Below are positions 28,454 through 36,896 of a stretch of DNA of 38,545 nt, piece after piece. Numbering within the stretch: the first letter of the stretch is position 1; every line of letters begins with the position of its first letter. The DNA lies in the NCBI GenBank assembly GCA_018303725.1, contig JAGVXP010000020.1, positions 1 through 38,545 on the forward strand, in the 5' to 3' direction. The notes under the pieces are model-generated. The model had not been told where the DNA came from. It searched no databases and saw only the letters and a program-made list of their open reading frames with translations. A program made the position numbers and the translations under genes. Origin of the DNA: Candidatus Woesearchaeota archaeon. GTDB lineage: Archaea > Nanobdellota > Nanobdellia > Woesearchaeales > JAGVXP01.

Positions 28454-28879
28454 ATGATCAAAATGGCAGAAAAATTCTACTTTGATACCTCAATCTGGCT
28501 AGATTTTTTTGAGGATAGAGATGAACCAAATTTACCTAAAGGGAGATGGGCTCATGAACTTATAAACAAAATAATAAAAAGCGACAGTAAGATACTATAT
28601 TCGGACAACAATATCTTTGAGCTAAAGGTAGCTGGGTATAGCACATATGAAATTGAGGCGATTCTTATAAAGCTTAAGCCAATTCTAATATTTGTAGAAT
28701 CTACTGAAAAAGAAGTTGGCAAAGCTAAGGATATAGCGTTACGGAGAAATATCCCGAAAAGGGATGCTTTGCATGCACTCATAGCTAGAGACAACAGGGC
28801 AAAATTGGTTAGTTTAGACCAGCATTTCAAAAAGCTTCTTGATATCACAAAGCCTAACAGACCGCAAGACATTATTTAG
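28454..28879 (+). CDS. PIN-domain protein (VapC-like toxin candidate)
   Basis: FYFDTSIWLDFFEDRDE...RDALHALIARDNRAKLVSLDQHF. Confidence 0.85.
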   Translation: MIKMAEKFYFDTSIWLDFFEDRDEPNLPKGRWAHELINKIIKSDSKILYSDNNIFELKVAGYSTYEIEAILIKLKPILIFVESTEKEVGKAKDIALRRNIPKRDALHALIARDNRAKLVSLDQHFKKLLDITKPNRPQDII

Positions 28880-29132
28880 CTTTTAGTTTCTCTTCGATCA
28901 TATCAAAAGCCTTTTCGCCTGCCCTATGCAACTCATCATCAGTTGTTCTTCTTTTAGACGAGCCTCTCAGCTTTGCAACCTGCCTTAAAAGCTCGTCTTT
29001 TTCCAAATCTGAAAGCTTTTCTCTAATAGCATCTCTAATAAATTCAGTTCTGGTGCTGTATCTATTTTTCTTTAATGTTTGGTCAACTTCTTTCAATAGC
29101 CCATCTTCCAATTTTAGACTGATTGTTTCCAT
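28872..29132 (-). CDS. Ribbon-helix-helix (CopG-like) protein, antitoxin/regulator candidate
   Basis: METISLKLEDGLLKEVDQTLKKNRYSTRTEFIRDAIREKL; second Met of the 28872-29153 ORF taken as the start. Confidence 0.82.
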   Translation of the reverse strand: METISLKLEDGLLKEVDQTLKKNRYSTRTEFIRDAIREKLSDLEKDELLRQVAKLRGSSKRRTTDDELHRAGEKAFDMIEEKLKAK

Positions 29133-29134
29133 AG

Positions 29135-29160
29135 TATTACTTAGTATGTACAAAGTAATA
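29135..29160. promoter_or_regulatory. Inverted repeat at the RHH gene start/promoter (candidate operator)
   Basis: TATTACTT (29135-29142) / AAGTAATA (29153-29160), followed by AATATTTAAATC TATA-like sequence. Confidence 0.45.
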
Positions 29161-29215
29161 TTTAAATCTTTTGGTATCTAAATATTAATAGAATAATAAA
29201 TAATTTAAGAATGTG

Positions 29216-29382
29216 AATGGGGATGCAGGGATTTGAAGTTCAGGATTGTAAAAAATCCTTACAATCTCCCTGATCAGCCGGTATCGCCAATTAATCATTG
29301 CTTGAAGCTCATTGCTCCAATTGCTGGAGCCAGCGATAATAGCCAGGATGTACGGATTGCTCCTTTATACTACATCCCCATT
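29216..29382 (-). ncRNA. tRNA-like structured locus, possibly intron-bearing or degenerate; anticodon not assignable by eye
   Basis: 10-bp terminal stem AATGGGGATG/CATCCCCATT; A-box-like TAGTATAAAGG; TTCAAATCCCTG B-box-like region next to the acceptor strand; CAGGG...CCCTG interrupted by a 30-nt insert that folds as a hairpin. Confidence 0.4.
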
Positions 29383-29511
29383 GGCCTAAAGAAAAGCTTG
29401 TTTGTTTTTAAATATTTTCTTTTAAGAACATTTATATATCAGCTACCTCCTTTTGTATTCAGATGGTTTTAAGAAATCTGGAAAAGGCACAGAACACAGA
29501 ATGGAAATAAA

Positions 29512-30390
29512 ATGGATAAAGAAAAATCACTGATTGTATTCCAAGACAAAAAAATTCGAAGAATTTGGCATGAGGAAGAGTGGTATTTCTCTGTATCTGA
29601 TATTATAGCGGTGCTTACAGACAGCAAGGACGAATTAGCCTACTGGAGGAAGCTAAAAGAACGGGAACCTCAACTCGTGACAATTTGTCACGGTTTGAAA
29701 TTGCAGGCAAAAGACGGAAAAATGAGGTATGCTGACTGTGTAAACACAAAAAATGCGTTTAGGCTTATACAATCAATTCCTTCCCCAAAAGCTGAGCCAT
29801 TTAAGCAATGGTTAGCCAAAGTAGGCTATGAAAGGATACAAGAGATAGAAAATCCAGAGCTTGCTCAGGACAGGGTTAAGGTATATTATGAACTGAAGGG
29901 TTATCCCAAAGAATGGATTGACAAGAGGCTAAGGGGAATTGTCATAAGGCAGGACTTAACAGACGAATGGAAATCAAGGGATATTAAAGAGCAGGATGAT
30001 TTTGCTATCCTTACAAATGAGATATCAAAAGCTACTTTTGACAAAACAGTCCAAGAATACAAGCAATTCAAGGGCTTAAAGAAAAAAAGCCAGAATTTAA
30101 GAGACCACATGACTGACTGGGAATTAATACTGACAATGGTTGGAGAAAAAGCTACAACAGACATAACCATCTCAAAAGATTCCAAAGGATTTGAAAAATG
30201 CAAAGAATCAGCAGTAGAAGGCGGAACAATTGCCAGGAATACAAGAAAAGAAATTGAGCAGAAAACAGGGAAGTCAATCATTTCGAATGATAATTATCTT
30301 TATTTAGAGAAGAAAAGGAAGAAGCAACTGGAAAAAATGAAAATGACAAAAATCAGTAAATTGTCTGTAACAAACTTTCTTTTCCTCTAA
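29512..30390 (+). CDS. BRO-N domain protein (DinD/phage antirepressor-like)
   Basis: KKIRRIWHEEEWYFSVSDIIAVLTDSKDELAYWRKLKERE...NTKNAFRLIQSIPSPKAEPFKQWLAKVG. Confidence 0.85.
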   Translation: MDKEKSLIVFQDKKIRRIWHEEEWYFSVSDIIAVLTDSKDELAYWRKLKEREPQLVTICHGLKLQAKDGKMRYADCVNTKNAFRLIQSIPSPKAEPFKQWLAKVGYERIQEIENPELAQDRVKVYYELKGYPKEWIDKRLRGIVIRQDLTDEWKSRDIKEQDDFAILTNEISKATFDKTVQEYKQFKGLKKKSQNLRDHMTDWELILTMVGEKATTDITISKDSKGFEKCKESAVEGGTIARNTRKEIEQKTGKSIISNDNYLYLEKKRKKQLEKMKMTKISKLSVTNFLFL

Positions 30391-30508
30391 ATCTCAAAGT
30401 TTTTCAAACTTTGAGGGCTTAAAAATCCTTTGGATTTTTAAGCAAGAAAGTTCGTCAAAGTTTAAAAAGCGAAGCTTTTAAAACATTTAAAAATCTAAGA
30501 TTTTTAAA
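30373..30508. repeat. Element D: cluster of perfect triloop hairpins between convergent genes
   Basis: AACTTTCTT/AAGAAAGTT encloses CTCAAAGTTT-TTC-AAACTTTGAG and GCTTAAAAATCC-TTT-GGATTTTTAAGC; then AAAAGC-GAA-GCTTTT and TTTAAAAATC-TAA-GATTTTTAAA. Confidence 0.7.
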
Positions 30509-30527
30509 AGAAAAACTATCCAATAAA

Positions 30528-30875
30528 TTAAAAACTAATCTTATCTCCTACCTCTGTTCTTGTTTTTCGGATTAAATCAGATGGCAGCTCTATAACATAC
30601 TTTGCCCCTTTCTTTGGTGTTAGCAAATGAAATGGTTTAAGGCTTTCTTTCAGTTCAACAACTTCCTTATCTTTATTCAGAAATAAAACATCTATTGGGT
30701 AAAAAACAAAAAACATGTGCAATGGCACAATATTTTCTTTTTTGAAAACAAAAATCAACGCCTTGTCATCTAGTTTTTTTGAAAACATCAGGCCTATTGA
30801 TTTTGTCAGGCTGTTTTTGCAGAATTTTACATTGTAAACTAAATCTATGTTTTTTGTTGCGTTTTTTAATGCCAT
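30528..30875 (-). CDS. DUF192 family protein
   Basis: LTKSIGLMFSKKLDDKALIFVFKKENIVPLHMFFVFYPIDVLFLNKDKEVVELKES. Confidence 0.85.
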   Translation of the reverse strand: MALKNATKNIDLVYNVKFCKNSLTKSIGLMFSKKLDDKALIFVFKKENIVPLHMFFVFYPIDVLFLNKDKEVVELKESLKPFHLLTPKKGAKYVIELPSDLIRKTRTEVGDKISF

Positions 30876-31032
30876 ATTCCCTAGATTAATGCCCCATTAT
30901 AAAAATTTTTTGCTGTTTATCACTTTTGAGAAGTTCCACGCCAGCGAAAGATTTAAATATTACTTGATGTTTAGGGTTTTAGGGGGAATTCAACATTTTT
31001 TGATTTTTTGTTGGAATAGAAAAACAATTTTA

Positions 31033-31100
31033 CAAAGGAAAAACGAAACAATAAACATTGCGAAGCAATTTTTAAGCTTCGTTTTCCTTTGGAAAACGAA
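31033..31100. repeat. Overlapping (mutually exclusive) inverted repeats upstream of the S-layer-like gene
   Basis: CAAAGGAAAAACGAA (31033-31047), TTCGTTTTCCTTTG (31078-31091), GGAAAACGAA (31091-31100), plus ATTGC-GAA-GCAAT (31057-31069). Confidence 0.6.
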
Positions 31101-31138
31101 ACATTTAAATATAATATATAAAATAGTAGATAGAAAAG

Positions 31139-31169
31139 AGTTTAGACTATACTAATACAAGTCTAAACT
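31139..31169 (+). promoter_or_regulatory. Leader/operator hairpin upstream of the S-layer-like gene
   Basis: AGTTTAGAC...GTCTAAACT 9-bp inverted repeat about 30 nt after TATA-like ATTTAAATATAATATATAAAA; a second hairpin GGATAAAA-AGC-TTTTATCC at 31201-31219. Confidence 0.5.
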
Positions 31170-31263
31170 GTTATTGTAAAGGGGTTTTAAACAAAAAAGA
31201 GGATAAAAAGCTTTTATCCTTCTGAAAATCAATTAAAAATGAAAAAGGGGAGGTTTAGATAAA

Positions 31264-34200
31264 ATGAAAACAGGCAAAATTCTATTTGTGATAGCAATGG
31301 TTGTATTAATGGTTGGGTTGAGTTCTTTTGCAAATGCTGCGGTGTTTGGCAAGAGAGGGGTTCCAGCTAACGCATCAATAAGGTTTAATGCAACTGTTTT
31401 TAATCTAGACCTAGACAAAGCCGATGTATATATTCAGATTGCTGTTAATGATACATCCTTGGATGCCGATGGAGCTGTTTTTAATAACGTGTCGATATAT
31501 CTTAACAGCACCACTCTTGGTGGAGCTGCAAATGCCATAACTGTTGTTCTAAATGAGTCAGCTGTTGATAGCGGATTTTTTAATTTTAGTATGAACTCTT
31601 CAGAAGCTAACCCTGGAGAGATTGAGAATCTCTCTATTACCTTAGGGATTAAGAGCGCTTTGTCTAGTAACTTAACTTTAAATGTTACAGCAGGAGATAG
31701 AATAATGGCATGGTATACTTCTAATGATGGAAATAATTATAGTGATGTAGCTTATATTGATCAAAAAGCAACGATAGCATTTGATAATGGAAGTTACAGC
31801 TTGAAAGATGGTGTTAATATAAGTATAACTGATTGTGGTTTTAATAAAAACGCAACAAAGGTGGATAATGTTCAACTGAATGTATCGGGTGACCTAGCAA
31901 CAGGTGGAATTTTAGTAGCATTGAATGAAACTGGGATTGATACATGTGTTTATAAAGTATATACATCATCATCAAAGGATGATGAGACAGGTGTAAATGC
32001 TTTGAACCTTAACTTTAGCGATACCGCTACTGATGATCTGGAAAATATGCTGCAAGTTCAGGCTGGAAGCAGGGTTGTTGCTAAAATTAATTTTACACAT
32101 GCTGCTTTTGGAGAAAGTTATTCAGATACTAATGTGACAGGACAAACTGAAACTGATTCATCATATGATGTGGCATATCTAGATATGAATGCTATTGTTA
32201 ATATTACCATGGGCGGCAACTCTGTTAAAAGAGGGGGGGTTACTTGCGGTGTTCCTTGTGATGGCGGCAATATTAAATTTAACTTAACTATGAATATTAC
32301 AGAAGGCGGTGCTTCTGGTACTATCTTTTCTCTAATAACTGTTACTTTAGATAATATTGCTTCAAACAATAGGTCACTATATTTAAAAGTAGCAGAAGGA
32401 GGACAAGTAAACGCAACTTATACAGATACAGGTAACTTTAATGGCACTGATTATTCCGCAACTACAAACCTTAGCAGTATGAGTTTATATGACAATGGAA
32501 CTATTGAATTTAACAATATCAATCCAATAAGGGCTTACCAATCAAATTCAACGGTTACATTGACTGTAAGAGACACAGACCTTAATTATGACCCTGCTGA
32601 ATATGATACAGCTAATGTGACTTTATATAATCTTGGATTGGATAGTGGTGTGGAATATTTTGTTGTTCTGAATGAGTCTGGAGCAGATACAGGAATATTC
32701 AATGGAACGCTAAACACTACTCTTAACTCAAGGTCAATAACATTCAAAGTTAATATAACCACAGATGATAACTCAAATTTAACGGTAAATATCACAGGCG
32801 ATGGAGGAGATCTATTAAAAGCCAATTACACAGATAATTCAACGCTTCTAGCCAATATTACAGTAAGTGAATTCGCAAAATTAGAACAAAGCAGTAATAT
32901 CACAATAAACTTGACTACTGTAAAGCCAATTGTATTTGCACCAAATGACGATATAAATATAACTGTTGTTGATAATGGCTCTAATATTAATAGAACATTA
33001 GTAGAGCAGATAAACGTCTCAGTAGGCAGCCCTAATAGTGCAGGATTTATCCTTATATTAAATGAAAGTTCTGCAGATTCGGGAGTATTTAGTATAACTG
33101 TTAATAGATCAGCACCATATAATGCCAATACACTTTCAGTAGTAACAAGCGGCGCAAGTACTGATTTCTATGATATACTTGTAGCAGAGCATGGAAATAT
33201 TACAGTATATTACCTTGATACAAACCTCTCTGGCCAAATAGTCAACAAGACAACGGGAGGAAATATATCCACTACTGGTTATGTATATCTAAATACAACA
33301 GTGTTTGCTGCATCAGAGCATGTAAAAGTTAATGTATTAGATCAGGATAATAATACAGATCCTAGTAACTATGAAATTATTAAGGTAACATTTTATAGCG
33401 ATTCAGATAGTGGTGGTGGTGGTGTTAATTTATCCCTTAATGAAAGTGGTATAAATACAGGATTATTCAACGTACCCCTAAATAGTAGTATTCGTTACAT
33501 CAACTTTAGTTGGACCGTTAGCGACAATAGATCCTTATTAATAAATGAAGGAGACAAATTATATGTAAATTACTCAGACACAGTGCCAGCAGCGGTAAGA
33601 ACGCTTAACACATCAGGCAGGATAGAGCAAACAGCTACTGCAGTCATTGAATTTGCAGGCTATAATATTACTGCAGATGATATAAACATAACAGTAACTG
33701 ATATGGGAGGAAACACAAATGAATCTGCACTAGATACTGTAAATGTTGTTTTAATCTGTTCTGGTGGCAGTGGAAGTATTAACCAATCAGTAAATGTAAC
33801 CCTGAATGAAAGCGATCTGGATACTGGAACATTCTATATAGAGCATTCTGTTAGTGTAACAAACACAACAGCTTCTAGCGATTCTACTGATACAGTGCAA
33901 TGCGGCGCTGGAGGAAGGTTGTATGTTAATTATACTGATAACAAGAATGTTAACGGCACTCTCTACGCATATGTACAGGATTACGCAAACATATTTGGAA
34001 ATGCCACCACTCTTGCATTTACCAATTCAAAAGTGGCTTATAACGCAACAGATGGCATAAACATAACAGTTACAGACCGTGATGAGAATATTGACTGGGG
34101 CGTATCAGATACAATTCAAATTAGATTAGTCAGCACAAATGATACAAAAGGAATATGGATAGTGCTAAATGAGACTGATGTAGATTCAGGAATATTCAAT

Positions 34201-34959
34201 ATAACAAATGGCACTGGTAGTGATATCTCCTTAAGCGATGATGGAATCACAAATGAAAGTGGAAGTGTCAATCAGTTAGGAGTGCAGGAAGGAGATACAT
34301 TGGTTGTTGTATACCCAGACCAAAATGATACCAATGGTGATATGAGATGGAATATAACAGATGTTGCAGTTGTCAATACACAAGCAGCATTATTGCAAGG
34401 ATGGGATTTAATATCAACACCATACAGCTTAGAAACATATAAAAGGAATGTAAGCTTATTGTTTGAGGATGTTGATGTTAATTACACAGGAACCAGTTAT
34501 GACATTTTATGGTGGAATGGAAGCCAGTGGGCTAACTCATTAGGCGCTAGCAGCAATATTGAGCCATTAAAAGCATATTGGATACAAACAACCGGCAGTA
34601 GGCGTACTGTAACATTCCAGCCAAAATATGGCGGATTAGGCGCTAGCCATGGATGGCCAGATCAAGCGCCTTCAAATACACAAGGGTATGAGAATTCATT
34701 GGCTTTAGCAGCTGGTTACTGGAACTTGATAGGGCCAAACAAAATACCTGATGTAGGTGTAGATACCATATTTGGTAGCTTATTGAATGACACTAACCTT
34801 GCAAGAAGAAGGTGGAGAATACAGGAGTATGACACTAACCAAGTTAGCGCAACAGAGGCAGCATTGAGCACATATTATCTGAAGAACACCTCAGGCTACC
34901 TATTATGGGTGCCAGCTGACATGACAGGTATAAATTACCAGGGCTTTAACGTCAGATAA
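31264..34959 (+). CDS. Large secreted S-layer-like glycoprotein with tandem beta-domain repeats, extremely rich in N-glycosylation sequons
   Basis: Signal peptide (ILFVIAMVVLMVGLSSFANAA); recurring LNE[S/T]xxDxGxF and DxINITVxD motifs; terminal QGWDLISTPYSLE...PLKAYWIQTTG domain. Confidence 0.85.
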   Translation: MKTGKILFVIAMVVLMVGLSSFANAAVFGKRGVPANASIRFNATVFNLDLDKADVYIQIAVNDTSLDADGAVFNNVSIYLNSTTLGGAANAITVVLNESAVDSGFFNFSMNSSEANPGEIENLSITLGIKSALSSNLTLNVTAGDRIMAWYTSNDGNNYSDVAYIDQKATIAFDNGSYSLKDGVNISITDCGFNKNATKVDNVQLNVSGDLATGGILVALNETGIDTCVYKVYTSSSKDDETGVNALNLNFSDTATDDLENMLQVQAGSRVVAKINFTHAAFGESYSDTNVTGQTETDSSYDVAYLDMNAIVNITMGGNSVKRGGVTCGVPCDGGNIKFNLTMNITEGGASGTIFSLITVTLDNIASNNRSLYLKVAEGGQVNATYTDTGNFNGTDYSATTNLSSMSLYDNGTIEFNNINPIRAYQSNSTVTLTVRDTDLNYDPAEYDTANVTLYNLGLDSGVEYFVVLNESGADTGIFNGTLNTTLNSRSITFKVNITTDDNSNLTVNITGDGGDLLKANYTDNSTLLANITVSEFAKLEQSSNITINLTTVKPIVFAPNDDINITVVDNGSNINRTLVEQINVSVGSPNSAGFILILNESSADSGVFSITVNRSAPYNANTLSVVTSGASTDFYDILVAEHGNITVYYLDTNLSGQIVNKTTGGNISTTGYVYLNTTVFAASEHVKVNVLDQDNNTDPSNYEIIKVTFYSDSDSGGGGVNLSLNESGINTGLFNVPLNSSIRYINFSWTVSDNRSLLINEGDKLYVNYSDTVPAAVRTLNTSGRIEQTATAVIEFAGYNITADDINITVTDMGGNTNESALDTVNVVLICSGGSGSINQSVNVTLNESDLDTGTFYIEHSVSVTNTTASSDSTDTVQCGAGGRLYVNYTDNKNVNGTLYAYVQDYANIFGNATTLAFTNSKVAYNATDGINITVTDRDENIDWGVSDTIQIRLVSTNDTKGIWIVLNETDVDSGIFNITNGTGSDISLSDDGITNESGSVNQLGVQEGDTLVVVYPDQNDTNGDMRWNITDVAVVNTQAALLQGWDLISTPYSLETYKRNVSLLFEDVDVNYTGTSYDILWWNGSQWANSLGASSNIEPLKAYWIQTTGSRRTVTFQPKYGGLGASHGWPDQAPSNTQGYENSLALAAGYWNLIGPNKIPDVGVDTIFGSLLNDTNLARRRWRIQEYDTNQVSATEAALSTYYLKNTSGYLLWVPADMTGINYQGFNVR

Positions 34960-35020
34960 AAGTAAGAAAAAGTTCTTACTTTTTTATTATTATTTTTTTA
35001 TTTTAGTTGGGTGGTAATTA

Positions 35021-35947
35021 ATGCTTAAAAAATTGAATTTAAAGAGATTATTTCCTATCTTATTAGTTTTCTCTTTTCTTTTGTGTATATCTTCAGTAAG
35101 TGCAATTAATAATGTAAATTTTTTTAATGGCACAGTAAAGACCAGTTCTACAGCAGATGCTTCTGTTGGTGTTGTTGTAGCTTGGCAGAATACAGGCCCT
35201 TCTTCATATAACGGCTATAGCGGCTCTTATACTGTTGTCAATGCTGGTAGATATGGCGACCAGGGCTATATGAGCATAACTGGCGATACAGGTGATACTA
35301 TAACATTTACAATCTGCACTAGAACTGCTGCTGAAACAGCTACATTTGTAGATGGAGGCCATACCGATCTTGATTTAAGCACTTCTGAAGCTTGTCCTTC
35401 AGGAGGCGGCGGAGGCGCTGGTGGAGGTGGCGGCGGAGCAGGTGCTGGTGGTGGCGGCGGAGGTGGCGGAGGAGGAGCAGGAATACCTTCTGTAATCAAT
35501 TTAGAGGCCTCTGCTGGATTTAGGACTAGTGTTGGCGCTGTAGTAGCTACAACACAAGGCACAAAACTAACTTTTATAGTTGATGGCGCAACTTATACAA
35601 TCACTATATCTAACTTATATGATGACAGGGTTGTTATAACAATAGGCGGGATTACATCAACGCTTTATATTTTAGGAAAACAGCAGTTTGATGTTAATGG
35701 CGATGGAGTAAATGATATAGAAATTGCCTTAAATGATATAACTGGCGGAAAAGCAACATTTACAATGAAAGGGTTGGCTGCGCCGCCAGCAGAAGAGAAA
35801 CCAGAGGAAAAACCAGAAGAAAAGCCAGCTGTAAAGCCTCCGGTAGTTAAGGTTAAAGCGCCAGCATGGATTGGCTGGTTGATAGCCGGTTTGATTGTAA
35901 TAATTGGATTACTGATATACCTTACAATCACCAAGAAAAAGAAGTAA
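35021..35947 (+). CDS. Secreted surface protein with long poly-Gly linker and C-terminal TM anchor
   Basis: Signal peptide; GGGGGAGGGGGGAGAGGGGGGGGGGAG; Pro/Glu-rich stalk; TM AWIGWLIAGLIVIIGLLIYLTI then KKKK. Confidence 0.75.
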   Translation: MLKKLNLKRLFPILLVFSFLLCISSVSAINNVNFFNGTVKTSSTADASVGVVVAWQNTGPSSYNGYSGSYTVVNAGRYGDQGYMSITGDTGDTITFTICTRTAAETATFVDGGHTDLDLSTSEACPSGGGGGAGGGGGGAGAGGGGGGGGGGAGIPSVINLEASAGFRTSVGAVVATTQGTKLTFIVDGATYTITISNLYDDRVVITIGGITSTLYILGKQQFDVNGDGVNDIEIALNDITGGKATFTMKGLAAPPAEEKPEEKPEEKPAVKPPVVKVKAPAWIGWLIAGLIVIIGLLIYLTITKKKK

Positions 35948-36002
35948 TATTAGATAATAGAAAGATTTATATACCACTAAATGATACTAACAGTTAAATA
36001 AA

Positions 36003-36221
36003 ATGAATACAATCAAAAAATTAAAAGCAAAACAGACCAATTTTTTGGAATTATTCAGTGGAAAAAAAGTTGGCCCAAATGGAAGAAGTAAAGAATGGGT
36101 TGAAGTAGCTAATAGTCCAGAAATGATAAAAACATTTGAGGAAGAAGGAAGTTCTGGTTATTTTAAGGAATTAAAAAGAAAATTTGAGCAAAAAGGCTTT
36201 TATAAGGAATGGTTTAAATAA
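36003..36221 (+). CDS. Small hypothetical protein, 72 aa
   Basis: ORF convergent with and overlapping the PIN gene by 8 nt; no family recognised. Confidence 0.45.
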   Translation: MNTIKKLKAKQTNFLELFSGKKVGPNGRSKEWVEVANSPEMIKTFEEEGSSGYFKELKRKFEQKGFYKEWFK

Positions 36222-36792
36222 AATTAATTTCTTCTAATTTTTTCATAATGTCTTCTATATCATCTATGCTCCATACATAAGGAATTTTTCTATTGTATCT
36301 CATTAATTCTTTTTTAATCTTGCCTTGTTTTTCTTTAAAAATTCTTTTGTTAAAGCTAATGAATAGATCTATATTACTAAAAACAGTTAAAGTAAAATGA
36401 GCAGCATCGTATTCTTTAATCCCTATTTTCTTCAAAAATTCAAAAAAAGATTTGTTATTTTTAAGTATTTTTATAGTTTCTTTTAATTCTATAACTACGG
36501 GTTTAAATTCTTCCGCTGCTTCTACGAACTTCTTTTTAAGTTTTGGTTTTATTTTACTAATCTCGCCTATAAAGAGGGGCCTTATTTCGGATACAGTTAC
36601 AAAGGAAATAAATGTTTGAATGTCGCGTTTTTTTATGTATTTTAGAAGCAATTTGACACACTTATCTTCTCGTTCATTATCGGTTTTATAACCAAGTATA
36701 GCATTATCCAGATATACCGAACTAACTCTTATATAAGGAAGAATTGCTCTTAGTTTATCCTTAGGAATCAATTTTTTAGGTTTCTTACTCAT
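36214..36792 (-). CDS. PIN-domain-like protein
   Basis: SSVYLDNAILGYKTDNERE...FISFVTVSEIRPLF...KEYDAAHFTLTVFSNIDLFISFNKR. Confidence 0.65.
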   Translation of the reverse strand: MSKKPKKLIPKDKLRAILPYIRVSSVYLDNAILGYKTDNEREDKCVKLLLKYIKKRDIQTFISFVTVSEIRPLFIGEISKIKPKLKKKFVEAAEEFKPVVIELKETIKILKNNKSFFEFLKKIGIKEYDAAHFTLTVFSNIDLFISFNKRIFKEKQGKIKKELMRYNRKIPYVWSIDDIEDIMKKLEEINFI

Positions 36793-36896
36793 TTTTTGTG
36801 ATAATGCAAATTAAATATATAAAATTATCTTATTTTTCAGGTATTCCTTTTTTAGAAACAAAACCATTAAATAATATACCCAAAAAAATATATTCT

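Noticed and set aside
29233-29472. 79-aa ORF in the track
   Set aside because: Overlaps the tRNA-like structured locus on the opposite strand and has no protein-family features.
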